Of a stretch of DNA of 64,000 bases, positions 23,891 through 31,919 are shown piece after piece. How positions within the stretch are numbered: position 1 is the stretch's first letter; each line of letters begins with the position of its first letter. Made by a program: the position numbers and the translations under genes. The DNA comes from CAZMXP01 sp964570285 (GTDB lineage: Bacteria > Planctomycetota > PLA2), in assembly GCA_964570285.1 (NCBI GenBank), contig CAZMXP010000004.1, positions 62,001 to 126,000 on the forward strand. The letters are read 5' to 3'. The notes below the pieces were generated by a model. The model was not told where the DNA came from. It was given only the letters and a program-made list of their open reading frames with translations, and searched no databases.

Positions 23891-26117
23891 CGTTCTCCAG
23901 GAGATGGAAGACCACCTGCCGCAGCGAGCGGCGCAGCGCATCGGGGCCGCCGCGGCGGTCCACGAAGACGAACCCGGGCTCGCGCGCCGCGCCCGGCAGG
24001 TCGCCCACGAAGACGACCCTGCGCCTCGGATCCCCGTCGAGATAGCGCCGGGCCGTCTCGAGCGCGGGCAGCGACGGCTCGACGATCCAGATGCGCGCGT
24101 CGCCGGGCCCGTGCGGCGGCGCGGGCCTCGCGTCGAGTCCCGCGGAACGCACGAGGAGCGTCGCGTACGCCGCGAGGCGCGGATCGGCGAGGGAGACGGC
24201 GGCCACCATGCGCGCCTCCTCCTCCCCCCCGGCCCCCCCTCCATCGCCGCGGGAGGCGGCGCGCTCCGCGATCGGCAGGCTCAGCCGGATCGTCGTGCCC
24301 CCCCCCGGCTCCGAGTCGAGATCGACGGCGCCGCCGCACCCCTGGGCGACGCCGTGCACGAGCGCGAGGCCGAGGCCCGTCGAGAGGCCGCGCTTCTTGG
24401 TCGTGAAGAAGGGGTCGAAGGCGTGGCGGCGCACGTCGGGCGACATGCCGCGGCCGTCGTCGCGCACGAGCAGCCGCACGAGGCCGGCCTCGGGGTGCGC
24501 CTGCGCGGCGATGTGCACGTTGCCGCGGCCGTCGATCGCCTCGGCGGCATTCGCGGCAAGGTTGAGCACCGCCTGCGAGAGGCGGTGCGCGGGGACGGCC
24601 ACCGGCGGGAGCCCCTCGGGGAAGTCGGCGCGCAGCGCGATGCGCGCGGGCAGCGCGTTGCGGATGAGCGGCTGCACGGTCGCCCACCAGCCGGGCAGCG
24701 CGGTCGCCACGGTGGAGGCGCTGCCGTCCTCCGGGTCGAGCGCGAAGAGGCGCAGGCCCTGGCTCAACTGCCGCAGGTAGTCGATCGCGTGGCGCACCGC
24801 GGCGAGTTCCGCGCGGGCGGCGTCGCTGAGCGGCGTGCTGTCCATCACGTCGAGGCGGCAGAGGATGGGCAGGATCGTGTTGCCGAGGTCGTGGCCGAGC
24901 CCCGCCGCGAGCGTGCCGATGGACGCGAGCCGCTCCGCGATGCGCAGCCGCTCGTGCGACGCCTCGAGTTGCGCGGTGCGCTGCTCGACGAGCGTCTCCA
25001 GCTGCTTTCGGTGCGTCTCGAGTTCGCGCTCGGCGCGGCGCCGTTCCAGCGCGGTGCCGAGGACGTTCGCGACGGCCTGCAGGAAGTGCACGTCGTCGGC
25101 CGTGAACGAGCGCCGCTGCTGGCCGTGGGCCGCGAGCACGCCGTAGGGGGCGTGGTGGCCGTGGATGACGACCGAGAGCCCGCTCTTGATCTCGTGGTCG
25201 CGGTGGAGCCTGCTCGGGGTGAACCGCTCCTCGCGGTCGATGTCCTGCGCGATGACCGGCTTGCCCTGAAGCAGCGTGAATCCCGCCTGCGACCCCTTGC
25301 CGGCGGCGACCTCGCAGCGGCCCACGAGCCCCTCGTGCCAGCCCGTGCCGGCGCGCAGCAGCAGCGCGCCGCTCGCGGGCAGGAACTCGAGCAGCTTGCA
25401 GTGGCCGACGCCGAGCGTGGAGGCCGCGAGCCGCACCGCATCGCTCATCAGCGTCTCCACGTCGGTGGTCTCCGCCAGCGCGTGCAGTCCCAGCCGCGCG
25501 ACCGCCTTCTGCTGCCGCTCGCGTGTCAGCAGCTCCACCTCGACCTGCTTGCGCGCCACGACCGGCCCCAAGGGGGCGATCGCCGCCACCGTCCGCCCCG
25601 CCTCGCGCGCGGCCTCGCCGGCCGGGAGCGGCTCGGTCCGGTAGAGCACGAACACCGCGACCGCCTCCTCGTCGCTGAGGAGCGGGATCGCGAGCGCGCT
25701 CCTGAATCCGGTGCGCATCGCGACGCGCCGCCGCGTGAAGGAGGTCGCCTCCTCCGCCTCGATGTCGCAGACCCACGCCGGCGCGCGCGAACTCCACACG
25801 CGCCCCGGCAGCCCGCCGCCGGGCAGGAAGCCGAGCCGGCGGCTCGCGAGCAGGTACTCGCGGTAGTCGGGGTTCGTGCGCGGCCAGGACATGCCGGGCT
25901 TGAGCACGCTGCCGTCCCGCGACGGGACCCACGCCTCGCCGAAGCACCATCCGAAGGTCGAGCAGAGCCGCCGGAGGATCGCGAGCAGCGCGCGCCCGGA
26001 GTCCTTCGCCTTGCTGGCCGAGAGCGAGAGGTCCTCGTGCAGCCGGCGGACGTCCCCGTCCCGGGGTGCCGCACCCGGAAGCGCGTCGGGAAGGCCGTTC
26101 CCTTCGGTTCTCTCCAT
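23844..26117 (-). CDS. GAF-domain sensor histidine kinase
   Basis: 757 residues, no membrane segments, so cytoplasmic. Two GAF-type sensory domains (about 40-180 and 225-375) are joined by a short helix; a coiled coil leads to the phosphoacceptor box LASIGTLAAGLGHDLGN (His near 408) and an ATPase domain with N-box NLAANAAEAI (about 522), DDGRGMS and STGLGLALV. About 110 residues follow the ATPase and look like a receiver fold (IWIVEP, VVFVGDLPG) without an evident acceptor Asp. Signal unknown; GAF domains often bind small molecules, light-sensing chromophores or redox cofactors. A TAGAAT box lies 11 nt upstream of the ATG. Confidence 0.88.
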   Translation of the reverse strand: MERTEGNGLPDALPGAAPRDGDVRRLHEDLSLSASKAKDSGRALLAILRRLCSTFGWCFGEAWVPSRDGSVLKPGMSWPRTNPDYREYLLASRRLGFLPGGGLPGRVWSSRAPAWVCDIEAEEATSFTRRRVAMRTGFRSALAIPLLSDEEAVAVFVLYRTEPLPAGEAAREAGRTVAAIAPLGPVVARKQVEVELLTRERQQKAVARLGLHALAETTDVETLMSDAVRLAASTLGVGHCKLLEFLPASGALLLRAGTGWHEGLVGRCEVAAGKGSQAGFTLLQGKPVIAQDIDREERFTPSRLHRDHEIKSGLSVVIHGHHAPYGVLAAHGQQRRSFTADDVHFLQAVANVLGTALERRRAERELETHRKQLETLVEQRTAQLEASHERLRIAERLASIGTLAAGLGHDLGNTILPILCRLDVMDSTPLSDAARAELAAVRHAIDYLRQLSQGLRLFALDPEDGSASTVATALPGWWATVQPLIRNALPARIALRADFPEGLPPVAVPAHRLSQAVLNLAANAAEAIDGRGNVHIAAQAHPEAGLVRLLVRDDGRGMSPDVRRHAFDPFFTTKKRGLSTGLGLALVHGVAQGCGGAVDLDSEPGGGTTIRLSLPIAERAASRGDGGGAGGEEEARMVAAVSLADPRLAAYATLLVRSAGLDARPAPPHGPGDARIWIVEPSLPALETARRYLDGDPRRRVVFVGDLPGAAREPGFVFVDRRGGPDALRRSLRQVVFHLLENDDETGQRTDPRALRG

Positions 26118-26128
26118 GACCGCGGTCC

Positions 26129-26134
26129 ATTCTA
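26129..26134 (-). promoter_or_regulatory. -10 box TAGAAT of the histidine kinase operon
   Basis: TAGAAT, 11 nt before the ATG at 26117. Confidence 0.5.
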
Positions 26135-26186
26135 AGGGGCCGGGACCGGGCCTCCCCCCGGCGGGCCGCGAATAGGGAGGACTGCC

Positions 26187-26300
26187 TAGTACTACAGCGC
26201 TACATCCGCCGTGAAGGACCGAGGCCCAGCGAGGCGGCGCGGCGAAGCCGGGCGGTCGCGGAGCCGGCCGAATCCAGGCGGATGTAGCGCTGTAGTACTA
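26187..26300. repeat. 114-bp element with perfect 24-bp inverted terminal repeats
   Basis: Arms 26187-26210 and 26277-26300 are perfect inverted copies separated by 66 bp. Each arm begins with the palindrome TAGTACTA and contains the palindrome AGCGCT. The TAG stop of the small zinc-finger gene is the outer end of the right arm. The 66-bp core has no convincing gene. It could be a MITE-like element, a cruciform or a terminator. Confidence 0.7.
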
Positions 26301-26519
26301 AGCGGTCATGGCGCGGTAGCGCCGGCTCCAGTCGGCGTGGTAGCCCGGATGGCGCTGCCGCCACTCGCGCGTGTAGGCGCGTTCGCACGCCAGGCACCAG
26401 CAGCGCCGGTACGCGCGGTCGGCGGCCCCGTAGGTGCGGAAGACGCGGAACTCGGTGACGGGCTTCTCGGTGAGGCAGCGGCGGCAGGTCTTGGAGCCTG
26501 CCAGCGGGACATAGCTCAT
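26298..26519 (-). CDS. Small zinc-finger-like protein
   Basis: 73 residues with two CxxC pairs (CRRC near residue 12 and CLAC near 44) separated by an aromatic/basic stretch, then TREWRQRHPGYHADW. This layout, CxxC...F...CxxC-x-R-x(7)-R..P, is common in short phage or mobile-element proteins, sometimes next to HNH or endonuclease VII domains. A structural zinc ribbon that binds nucleic acid is likely; no catalytic residues are seen. Overlaps the preceding small membrane protein by 4 nt (ATGA). Its stop sits inside the inverted repeat. Confidence 0.65.
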   Translation of the reverse strand: MSYVPLAGSKTCRRCLTEKPVTEFRVFRTYGAADRAYRRCWCLACERAYTREWRQRHPGYHADWSRRYRAMTA

Positions 26520-26707
26520 CTCGGGGTCCTCGATGGGGTGGGGGGCCGGGGGCGGAGGCGCGGCCGAGGGCGAAGGCGCGGGGAGGCCGCCGCGCGGTTG
26601 TCGCGGCGCCCCAGCCAGTGCCGGAGCAGCGCCTCGCCCGCGAGCATGATCGCCAGGGCGACCACCGCGAGCGCGATCAGAACGTCTCCTGCGGTCATGC
26701 CCGCCAC
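26516..26707 (-). CDS. Small single-pass membrane protein
   Basis: 60-63 residues. One hydrophobic segment (VLIALAVVALAIMLAGEALL) followed by a basic Pro/Arg-rich tail. The first possible start is GTG at 26707; an ATG three codons later (26698) is as good. Unrecognised. It is coupled to the zinc-finger gene by an ATGA overlap, which is the main reason to accept it as real. Confidence 0.5.
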   Translation of the reverse strand: MAGMTAGDVLIALAVVALAIMLAGEALLRHWLGRRDNRAAASPRLRPRPRLRPRPPTPSRTPR

Positions 26708-26802
26708 CGTAGACCGCTACGGGTGGTGGCTCAATCGGGAGAGTGCCCTATTCGGGGTGGGAGCGTACGGCCAGAGCGGAACTCATGGGCCTGGCTCCGG
26801 AA

Positions 26803-26883
26803 GGCCGTGGGACGCGGCCCCCCGTCGCTCGCTGCGCGAGGTACAGGCCGTGGAACGCCGCCCCCCGTCGCTCGCTGCGCGAG
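26803..26883. repeat. Two tandem copies of a 38-bp sequence (43-bp period)
   Basis: 26803-26840 and 26846-26883 differ at only two or three positions and share CGTCGCTCGCTGCGCGAG. They lie in the 220-bp gap between the small membrane protein and tRNA-Ser(TGA). No gene is seen here. Confidence 0.75.
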
Positions 26884-26893
26884 CTATGGGGGG

Positions 26894-26929
26894 CGATTGG
26901 ATTCCCCGCGGGGGCGGGGAATCCAATCG
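26894..26929 (-). terminator. Perfect 16-bp hairpin at the 3' end of tRNA-Ser(TGA)
   Basis: Arms 26894-26909 and 26914-26929, 4-nt loop, overlapping the last two tRNA bases, no U-tract. Same design as at tRNA-Ser(GCT) but with a different sequence. Confidence 0.6.
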
Positions 26930-27012
26930 GAGGGGGAGGGATTCGAACCCCCGGTGCCCGAAGGCACACCGGTTTTCAAAACCGGCTCATTCGACCGCTC
27001 TGACACCCCTCC
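26928..27012 (-). tRNA. tRNA-Ser (anticodon TGA)
   Basis: Minus-strand 85-nt class II tRNA. Acceptor GGAGGGG/CCCCTCC with G discriminator, anticodon stem CCGGT and loop TTTGAAA giving anticodon TGA, long variable arm closed by a TTCG loop, T-arm GGGTTCGAATCCC. CCA not encoded. Same acceptor stem as tRNA-Ser(GCT). Confidence 0.95.
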
Positions 27013-27024
27013 GCGGGGACGCCC

Positions 27025-27030
27025 AGTCTA
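27025..27030 (-). promoter_or_regulatory. -10 box TAGACT of tRNA-Ser(TGA)
   Basis: TAGACT, 12 nt upstream of the tRNA 5' end; its TAG is the stop codon of the upstream methyltransferase gene. Confidence 0.55.
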
Positions 27031-27993
27031 CTCCCACTCGGCCGCGATCGCGCGGCAGCGGGCGATCTCCTCGTGCGGCGAGAGGAGCCGGCGCCCGCGC
27101 CCGGCGCCGGTCAGGATGCGCACATAGAGGAAGTAGATGCGCGTGATGCCCTGCGCGTCGAGGCGCGCGGCCCACTCGGGGTCGCGAAACCGCCGCGTGT
27201 AGCTCGCGACGGGCTCGTCGTCGAGCAGGTGCACCTCGATGCGCGCGGCGGGGAAGGCCTCCTCGAGCAGGCCGAGCAGGTGCGGGTCGTCGTCGCTGCC
27301 CGGCGAGAAGGTCACGATCTCGAACCTCCCCCCGGGCCGCAGCCGGCGAGGCGCCTCGCGCAGGCACGCGCGGATCACGTCGAGGCCGTCCTCTCCGCCG
27401 TGGCTGTGAAGGAAGAAGGGCTCGCTGTCCGGCGCGATCTCGAACGGCGGGTTGAACAGGATCACGTCGTAGGTGGCGTCGCGCGGCAGCGGTTCGAAGA
27501 GCGAACCCTCGAGGAAGGTGGGGGGGGCGCGGGGGGGGCAGAGCGCGGCGTTGAACGCGGAGAAGGCGAGGGCGCGCGGGTTGATGTCGACCCCGACCAC
27601 GGATCTCCCGAGGTCGGCGGCGCAGAGGGAGTTCGCGCCGCTGCCCGAGCAGAGTTCCAGCACGTCGTCGCCCTCGCGGATCGTGCTGTTGCGCATCAGG
27701 TAGACCTGCTCGAACATCAGCGAGAAGACCTGGTCGGGCCCCTCGTGCGAGAGCAGGTCGGTCGCGACGAACCTCCCGAAGAAGGGGAAGATCCGCACCG
27801 TCGGGCGGTAGCGCCCGAGCCAGTCGCGGCGGACGAGCCCGCAATCCGCGAACGGCCGCATCCGCCCGGGATCCCCGCGCAGCGGCAGCCCCTGGAGGAA
27901 GAGTCTCTTGTAGCGGTCCCCCGACCCCTTCCACATCGCGCCCAGCGCGGGAGAGACCGCCGCCGTCGGTTCCCGGGGCGGCGGGAAGGTCAT
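27028..27993 (-). CDS. N5-glutamine/N6-adenine-type class I methyltransferase
   Basis: 321 residues. SAM motif I VLELCSGSGANSL near 111-123, acidic VGVDINP, and the catalytic FNPPFE near residue 180, the NPPF/Y type used by PrmC/HemK, RsmC/RlmG and other amino- or amide-methylating enzymes. The N-terminal 90 residues are a family-like recognition region. Target (rRNA, tRNA or release factor) cannot be decided. It starts in an ATGA overlap with the CPA1 antiporter gene and ends in the promoter of tRNA-Ser(TGA). A G8-CGC-G8 run at 27520-27538 encodes PPRAPP in a loop. Confidence 0.85.
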   Translation of the reverse strand: MTFPPPREPTAAVSPALGAMWKGSGDRYKRLFLQGLPLRGDPGRMRPFADCGLVRRDWLGRYRPTVRIFPFFGRFVATDLLSHEGPDQVFSLMFEQVYLMRNSTIREGDDVLELCSGSGANSLCAADLGRSVVGVDINPRALAFSAFNAALCPPRAPPTFLEGSLFEPLPRDATYDVILFNPPFEIAPDSEPFFLHSHGGEDGLDVIRACLREAPRRLRPGGRFEIVTFSPGSDDDPHLLGLLEEAFPAARIEVHLLDDEPVASYTRRFRDPEWAARLDAQGITRIYFLYVRILTGAGRGRRLLSPHEEIARCRAIAAEWE

Positions 27994-29750
27994 GTCGTCT
28001 CCGCGACGAGCGCCACGAGCGTCTGCTTGCCCGCCGGCGCGAAGGGTCGCTCGTGGTTGGCGATCGTCACCTCGCCCTTCTCGCTGACGGCGGCGAGCGC
28101 GAGCGCGTCGGGACCGTGGACGGCGCGCCAGGCGTCGAGCGTGAACTGCTCGGTCAGCTTGGTCGCGCGGAAGCGGGCGCCGCTCGCGTAGCGCTCCTCC
28201 ATCGTGGCGTGGTCCGCCGGCAGCGAGCGGCCGCGCAGGTGCGCGTGGCCGGGCTCCTCCTGCGGGGCGAGCTGGTAGGTCCACCGGCGGCCGAAGAGTT
28301 CGCGGTAGTGCAGCGCGGCCAGCGCGTTCACGTCGTCGTTCGGCGTCAGCGCGAGCAGGCGTCCGATGCCCTGCAGGTCGAGTTCGTCCTCGGTGCTCTC
28401 GGCGAGGATGTTCGCCCGGACCGCGGGCATCCCGGCCATGCGGGCGTCGCTGACGTTCTGCGGGTTGGTGTCCACGAAGAGGACGCGGATGCCGAGATCC
28501 TGCATCGTATTGCCGAAGTCGCGCGCCCAGGCCGGCGCGCCGATCAGCAGCAGGCCCTGCGGGTGCGGGGCCGCGAGCCGGAGGCGGTAGGCGAGCGGCG
28601 CCGCGGCGAGGCCGTAGACGGCCACCGTGCCGAGGATGACGATGAACGTCGTCGAGAGGATCTCGGGGCGGTCGAGGCGCAGCGCGAAGACCGAGGCCAC
28701 CGCGGCGGCGACGATGCCCCGGGGCGCGACGCAGGAGAGGAAGATGCGCTCGCGCAGGGTCAGGTTCGAGCCGATCGTGCACGCGAAGACGGTGAGCGGG
28801 CGCACGACGAGGAAGAGCGCCGCGAGGAAGGCGATGCGCCCCGCGTCCACGCGGGCGACGTCCGCGAGTTCGATGCGCGAGGCGAGCAGCAGGAAGAGGC
28901 TCGAGATGATGAGGACGCGCAGGTTCTCCTTGAACTCGAGGATGTGGGCGACCGAGACCCGGTGCTGGTTGGCGAGGATCACGCCCATCAGCGTGACGGT
29001 CAGGAGCCCCGCATCGTGCTGGACGGCATTGGCGGCGACGAAGGCGCCCACCGTCGCCGCCAGCGCCGCGGTGCTGTGCAGGAAGTCCGGCACCCAGTGG
29101 CGGCGCAGCAGCGCCATCAGCAGCCAGGCCACGACGGCGCCGAGCCCGCCGCCGACGAAGATCGTCTTCAGGACCCCCGCGACGGCGATGCCCGCGACCG
29201 TGGTTCCCCCGTGGCTCGCGATGGCCTCGAAGACCAGCACGGCGGTGACCGCGCCGACCGGGTCGATCAGGATGCCCTCCCAGCGCAGGATCGAGCCGAC
29301 CGGCCCGGTGGGGCGGATCTGGCGCAGCAGCGGTCCGACCACCGTCGGGCCGGTGACGATGAGCACGGCCCCGATCAGCGTCGCGATCGCGGGGTCGTAG
29401 CCGAGGAAGTGGTGCGCGGCGAGCGCGGTGAGCGCCCACGTGATGCCGGCCCCGACGGTGACGAGCAGCGCGACGATCTTCAGCGCCTTGCCCACCTCGG
29501 AGAGGCGCAGCGTGAGCCCCCCCTCGAAGAGCAGCACCGCGACCGAAAGCGACACGATCGGCAGCAGCGACTCCCCGAAGAGGAGGTCGGCGTCGATGAG
29601 CCCCGCGACCTCCGGTCCCGCGAGGAAGCCGAACACGAGCAGCAGCAGGATCGACGGGAGGCGCGTGCGCCACGCGATCCACTGGGCGAGCATGCCGAGC
29701 ACGACGATCGCGGCGAGGCCCAGCAGCAGGGAGTCGGCGGCGGCGACCAT
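27990..29750 (-). CDS. CPA1-type cation/proton antiporter with TrkA-N/RCK domain
   Basis: 586 residues. About 12 membrane spans in the first 390 residues, with SLSVAVLLFEGGLTL and the ion-site strings IVTGPTVVGPLL and WEGILIDPVGAV typical of NhaP-like Na+(K+)/H+ antiporters. Residues about 395-520 form a Rossmann-type regulatory domain (LLLIGAPAWARDFG...VLFVDTNP) like TrkA-N/RCK, which senses nucleotides. Start ATG one base after the crcB stop, so co-translated. Role in pH and cation homeostasis. Confidence 0.92.
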   Translation of the reverse strand: MVAAADSLLLGLAAIVVLGMLAQWIAWRTRLPSILLLLVFGFLAGPEVAGLIDADLLFGESLLPIVSLSVAVLLFEGGLTLRLSEVGKALKIVALLVTVGAGITWALTALAAHHFLGYDPAIATLIGAVLIVTGPTVVGPLLRQIRPTGPVGSILRWEGILIDPVGAVTAVLVFEAIASHGGTTVAGIAVAGVLKTIFVGGGLGAVVAWLLMALLRRHWVPDFLHSTAALAATVGAFVAANAVQHDAGLLTVTLMGVILANQHRVSVAHILEFKENLRVLIISSLFLLLASRIELADVARVDAGRIAFLAALFLVVRPLTVFACTIGSNLTLRERIFLSCVAPRGIVAAAVASVFALRLDRPEILSTTFIVILGTVAVYGLAAAPLAYRLRLAAPHPQGLLLIGAPAWARDFGNTMQDLGIRVLFVDTNPQNVSDARMAGMPAVRANILAESTEDELDLQGIGRLLALTPNDDVNALAALHYRELFGRRWTYQLAPQEEPGHAHLRGRSLPADHATMEERYASGARFRATKLTEQFTLDAWRAVHGPDALALAAVSEKGEVTIANHERPFAPAGKQTLVALVAETT

Positions 29751-29751
29751 G

Positions 29752-30120
29752 TCACCGTGCCGCGGCGTAGCCGAGGCCGACGGCCGCGAGGCCGAGCAGC
29801 AGGTGGCCGCCGACGTTGAGCAGCGCGAGCCCGACATGTCCCTCGCGCAGCAGGCCGAAGGTCCCCCAGCCGAAGGTGCTGAACGTCGTGAACGAGCCCA
29901 GGAACCCCGTCAGCACGAGGAGCCGCGTGGTCTCCGCGACGTGGGCGCGCTGCTCGAAGACCCCCATCGCGAGGCCGATGGCGAGGCAGCCGAGCAGGTT
30001 GACGACGAGCGTCCCCGCGGGGAATCGCGCCGGGAAGCCCCGCTGCACGACGTCGGCGAGCCCGTGCCGCGCGAGCGCGCCGACAAACCCCCCGAGGCCG
30101 ATCACGAGAAGCTGCATCAT
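29752..30120 (-). CDS. crcB: Fluoride channel CrcB/Fluc
   Basis: 122 residues, four membrane spans, standard length. Signature strings: GGFVGALARH near the N-terminus, GTLVVNLLGCLAIG with the conserved Asn, and GFLGSFTTFSTF, the Phe/Thr/Ser pore track. It exports fluoride passively as a dual-topology dimer. Two start codons (ATGATG) follow the DUF151 stop after one base. No fluoride riboswitch is visible; the gene is expressed from the operon. Confidence 0.95.
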   Translation of the reverse strand: MMQLLVIGLGGFVGALARHGLADVVQRGFPARFPAGTLVVNLLGCLAIGLAMGVFEQRAHVAETTRLLVLTGFLGSFTTFSTFGWGTFGLLREGHVGLALLNVGGHLLLGLAAVGLGYAAAR

Positions 30121-30121
30121 G

Positions 30122-30529
30122 CTACTCGCGCGCCTGCAGCTCCTCGAGCACGTCCTCGTGCACGAAGAGGGGCGCGCCGCTCCGCACCGCCAGCGCGATC
30201 GCGTCGCTCGGCCGCGCGTCCACCTCCACCTCCGTGCCGCCGCGCGCGAGCACGAGGCTCGCGTAGAAGGTCCCCCCCCGCAGCGCGGTCACCTCCACGC
30301 GGGCGACGGCCGCCCCGAGCGCCGTGATCGACGCGTGGAGCAGCTCGTGGGTGAGCGGCCGCGGCATCGACTGCTCCTTCACGAACCGGTCGATGGCGAA
30401 CGCCTCGTTGATCGCGATCACGATCGGGAACTCCCGGCCCCCCTTCTTCTCGCGCAGGTAGATGAACTGCTGGTCCGTCGTCTCGTTGATGATGATCCGC
30501 GCCAGCTCGACCTCGACCATGCGGTCCAT
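30122..30529 (-). CDS. Bifunctional nuclease family protein (DUF151)
   Basis: 135 residues, matching the usual DUF151 fold: MVEVELARIIINETTDQQ, FIYLREKKGGREFPIVI, AFAIDR, PRPLTHELL and RPSDAIALAVRSGAPLFV. Family members were described as bifunctional DNase/RNase proteins in plants and bacteria, though the in vivo role is unclear. First gene of a four-gene operon with crcB, a CPA1 antiporter and a methyltransferase, each separated by one base or overlapping. ATG at 30529 is 8 nt behind TAGACT; an ATG three codons later is the alternative. Confidence 0.9.
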   Translation of the reverse strand: MDRMVEVELARIIINETTDQQFIYLREKKGGREFPIVIAINEAFAIDRFVKEQSMPRPLTHELLHASITALGAAVARVEVTALRGGTFYASLVLARGGTEVEVDARPSDAIALAVRSGAPLFVHEDVLEELQARE

Positions 30530-30537
30530 GCGGCGGG

Positions 30538-30543
30538 AGTCTA
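30538..30543 (-). promoter_or_regulatory. -10 box TAGACT of the DUF151-crcB operon
   Basis: TAGACT, 8 nt before the ATG at 30529. Confidence 0.5.
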
Positions 30544-30571
30544 ACACCCGCGGCGCGGAGCCGCCGCAGGT

Positions 30572-30577
30572 GATAAT
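30572..30577 (+). promoter_or_regulatory. -10 box GATAAT of the FHA-sigma54 activator gene
   Basis: GATAAT (T before it gives TGATAAT), 8 nt before the ATG at 30586. An AGGAGG is wedged between them too close to the ATG to act as a normal SD. Confidence 0.5.
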
Positions 30578-30585
30578 AGGAGGGC

Positions 30586-31818
<1,233 letters not shown>

Positions 31819-31821
31819 GGT

Positions 31822-31844
31822 CCGATGAAAGATCCTTTCATCGG
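31822..31844 (+). terminator. 10-bp hairpin after the FHA-sigma54 activator gene
   Basis: Perfect 10-bp arms with a 3-nt loop, starting 4 nt after the stop codon. No clear U-tract. A second G+C-rich imperfect hairpin follows; the gap to the kinase gene holds a G7C4G5 run. Confidence 0.45.
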
Positions 31845-31919
31845 GCGCGAGGCGGGGGGGCCCCGGGGGCCGGTCGGCCATTGGCCCCCGGATTGCGGAC
31901 GTCCCGCGGGGCGGTGTTC

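Noticed and set aside
26715..26790. tRNA-like sequence (GGTGGCTCAATCGGGAGAGT followed by an anticodon-loop-like TTCGGGG)
   Set aside because: D-arm and anticodon arm are suggestive of a Pro-type tRNA, but no T-arm (GTTCGAATC) follows and the acceptor stem cannot be closed; at most a remnant.
30121..30585. Fluoride riboswitch for crcB
   Set aside because: crcB is the second gene of its operon, one base behind DUF151, and the operon leader is nearly absent, leaving no room for a riboswitch.
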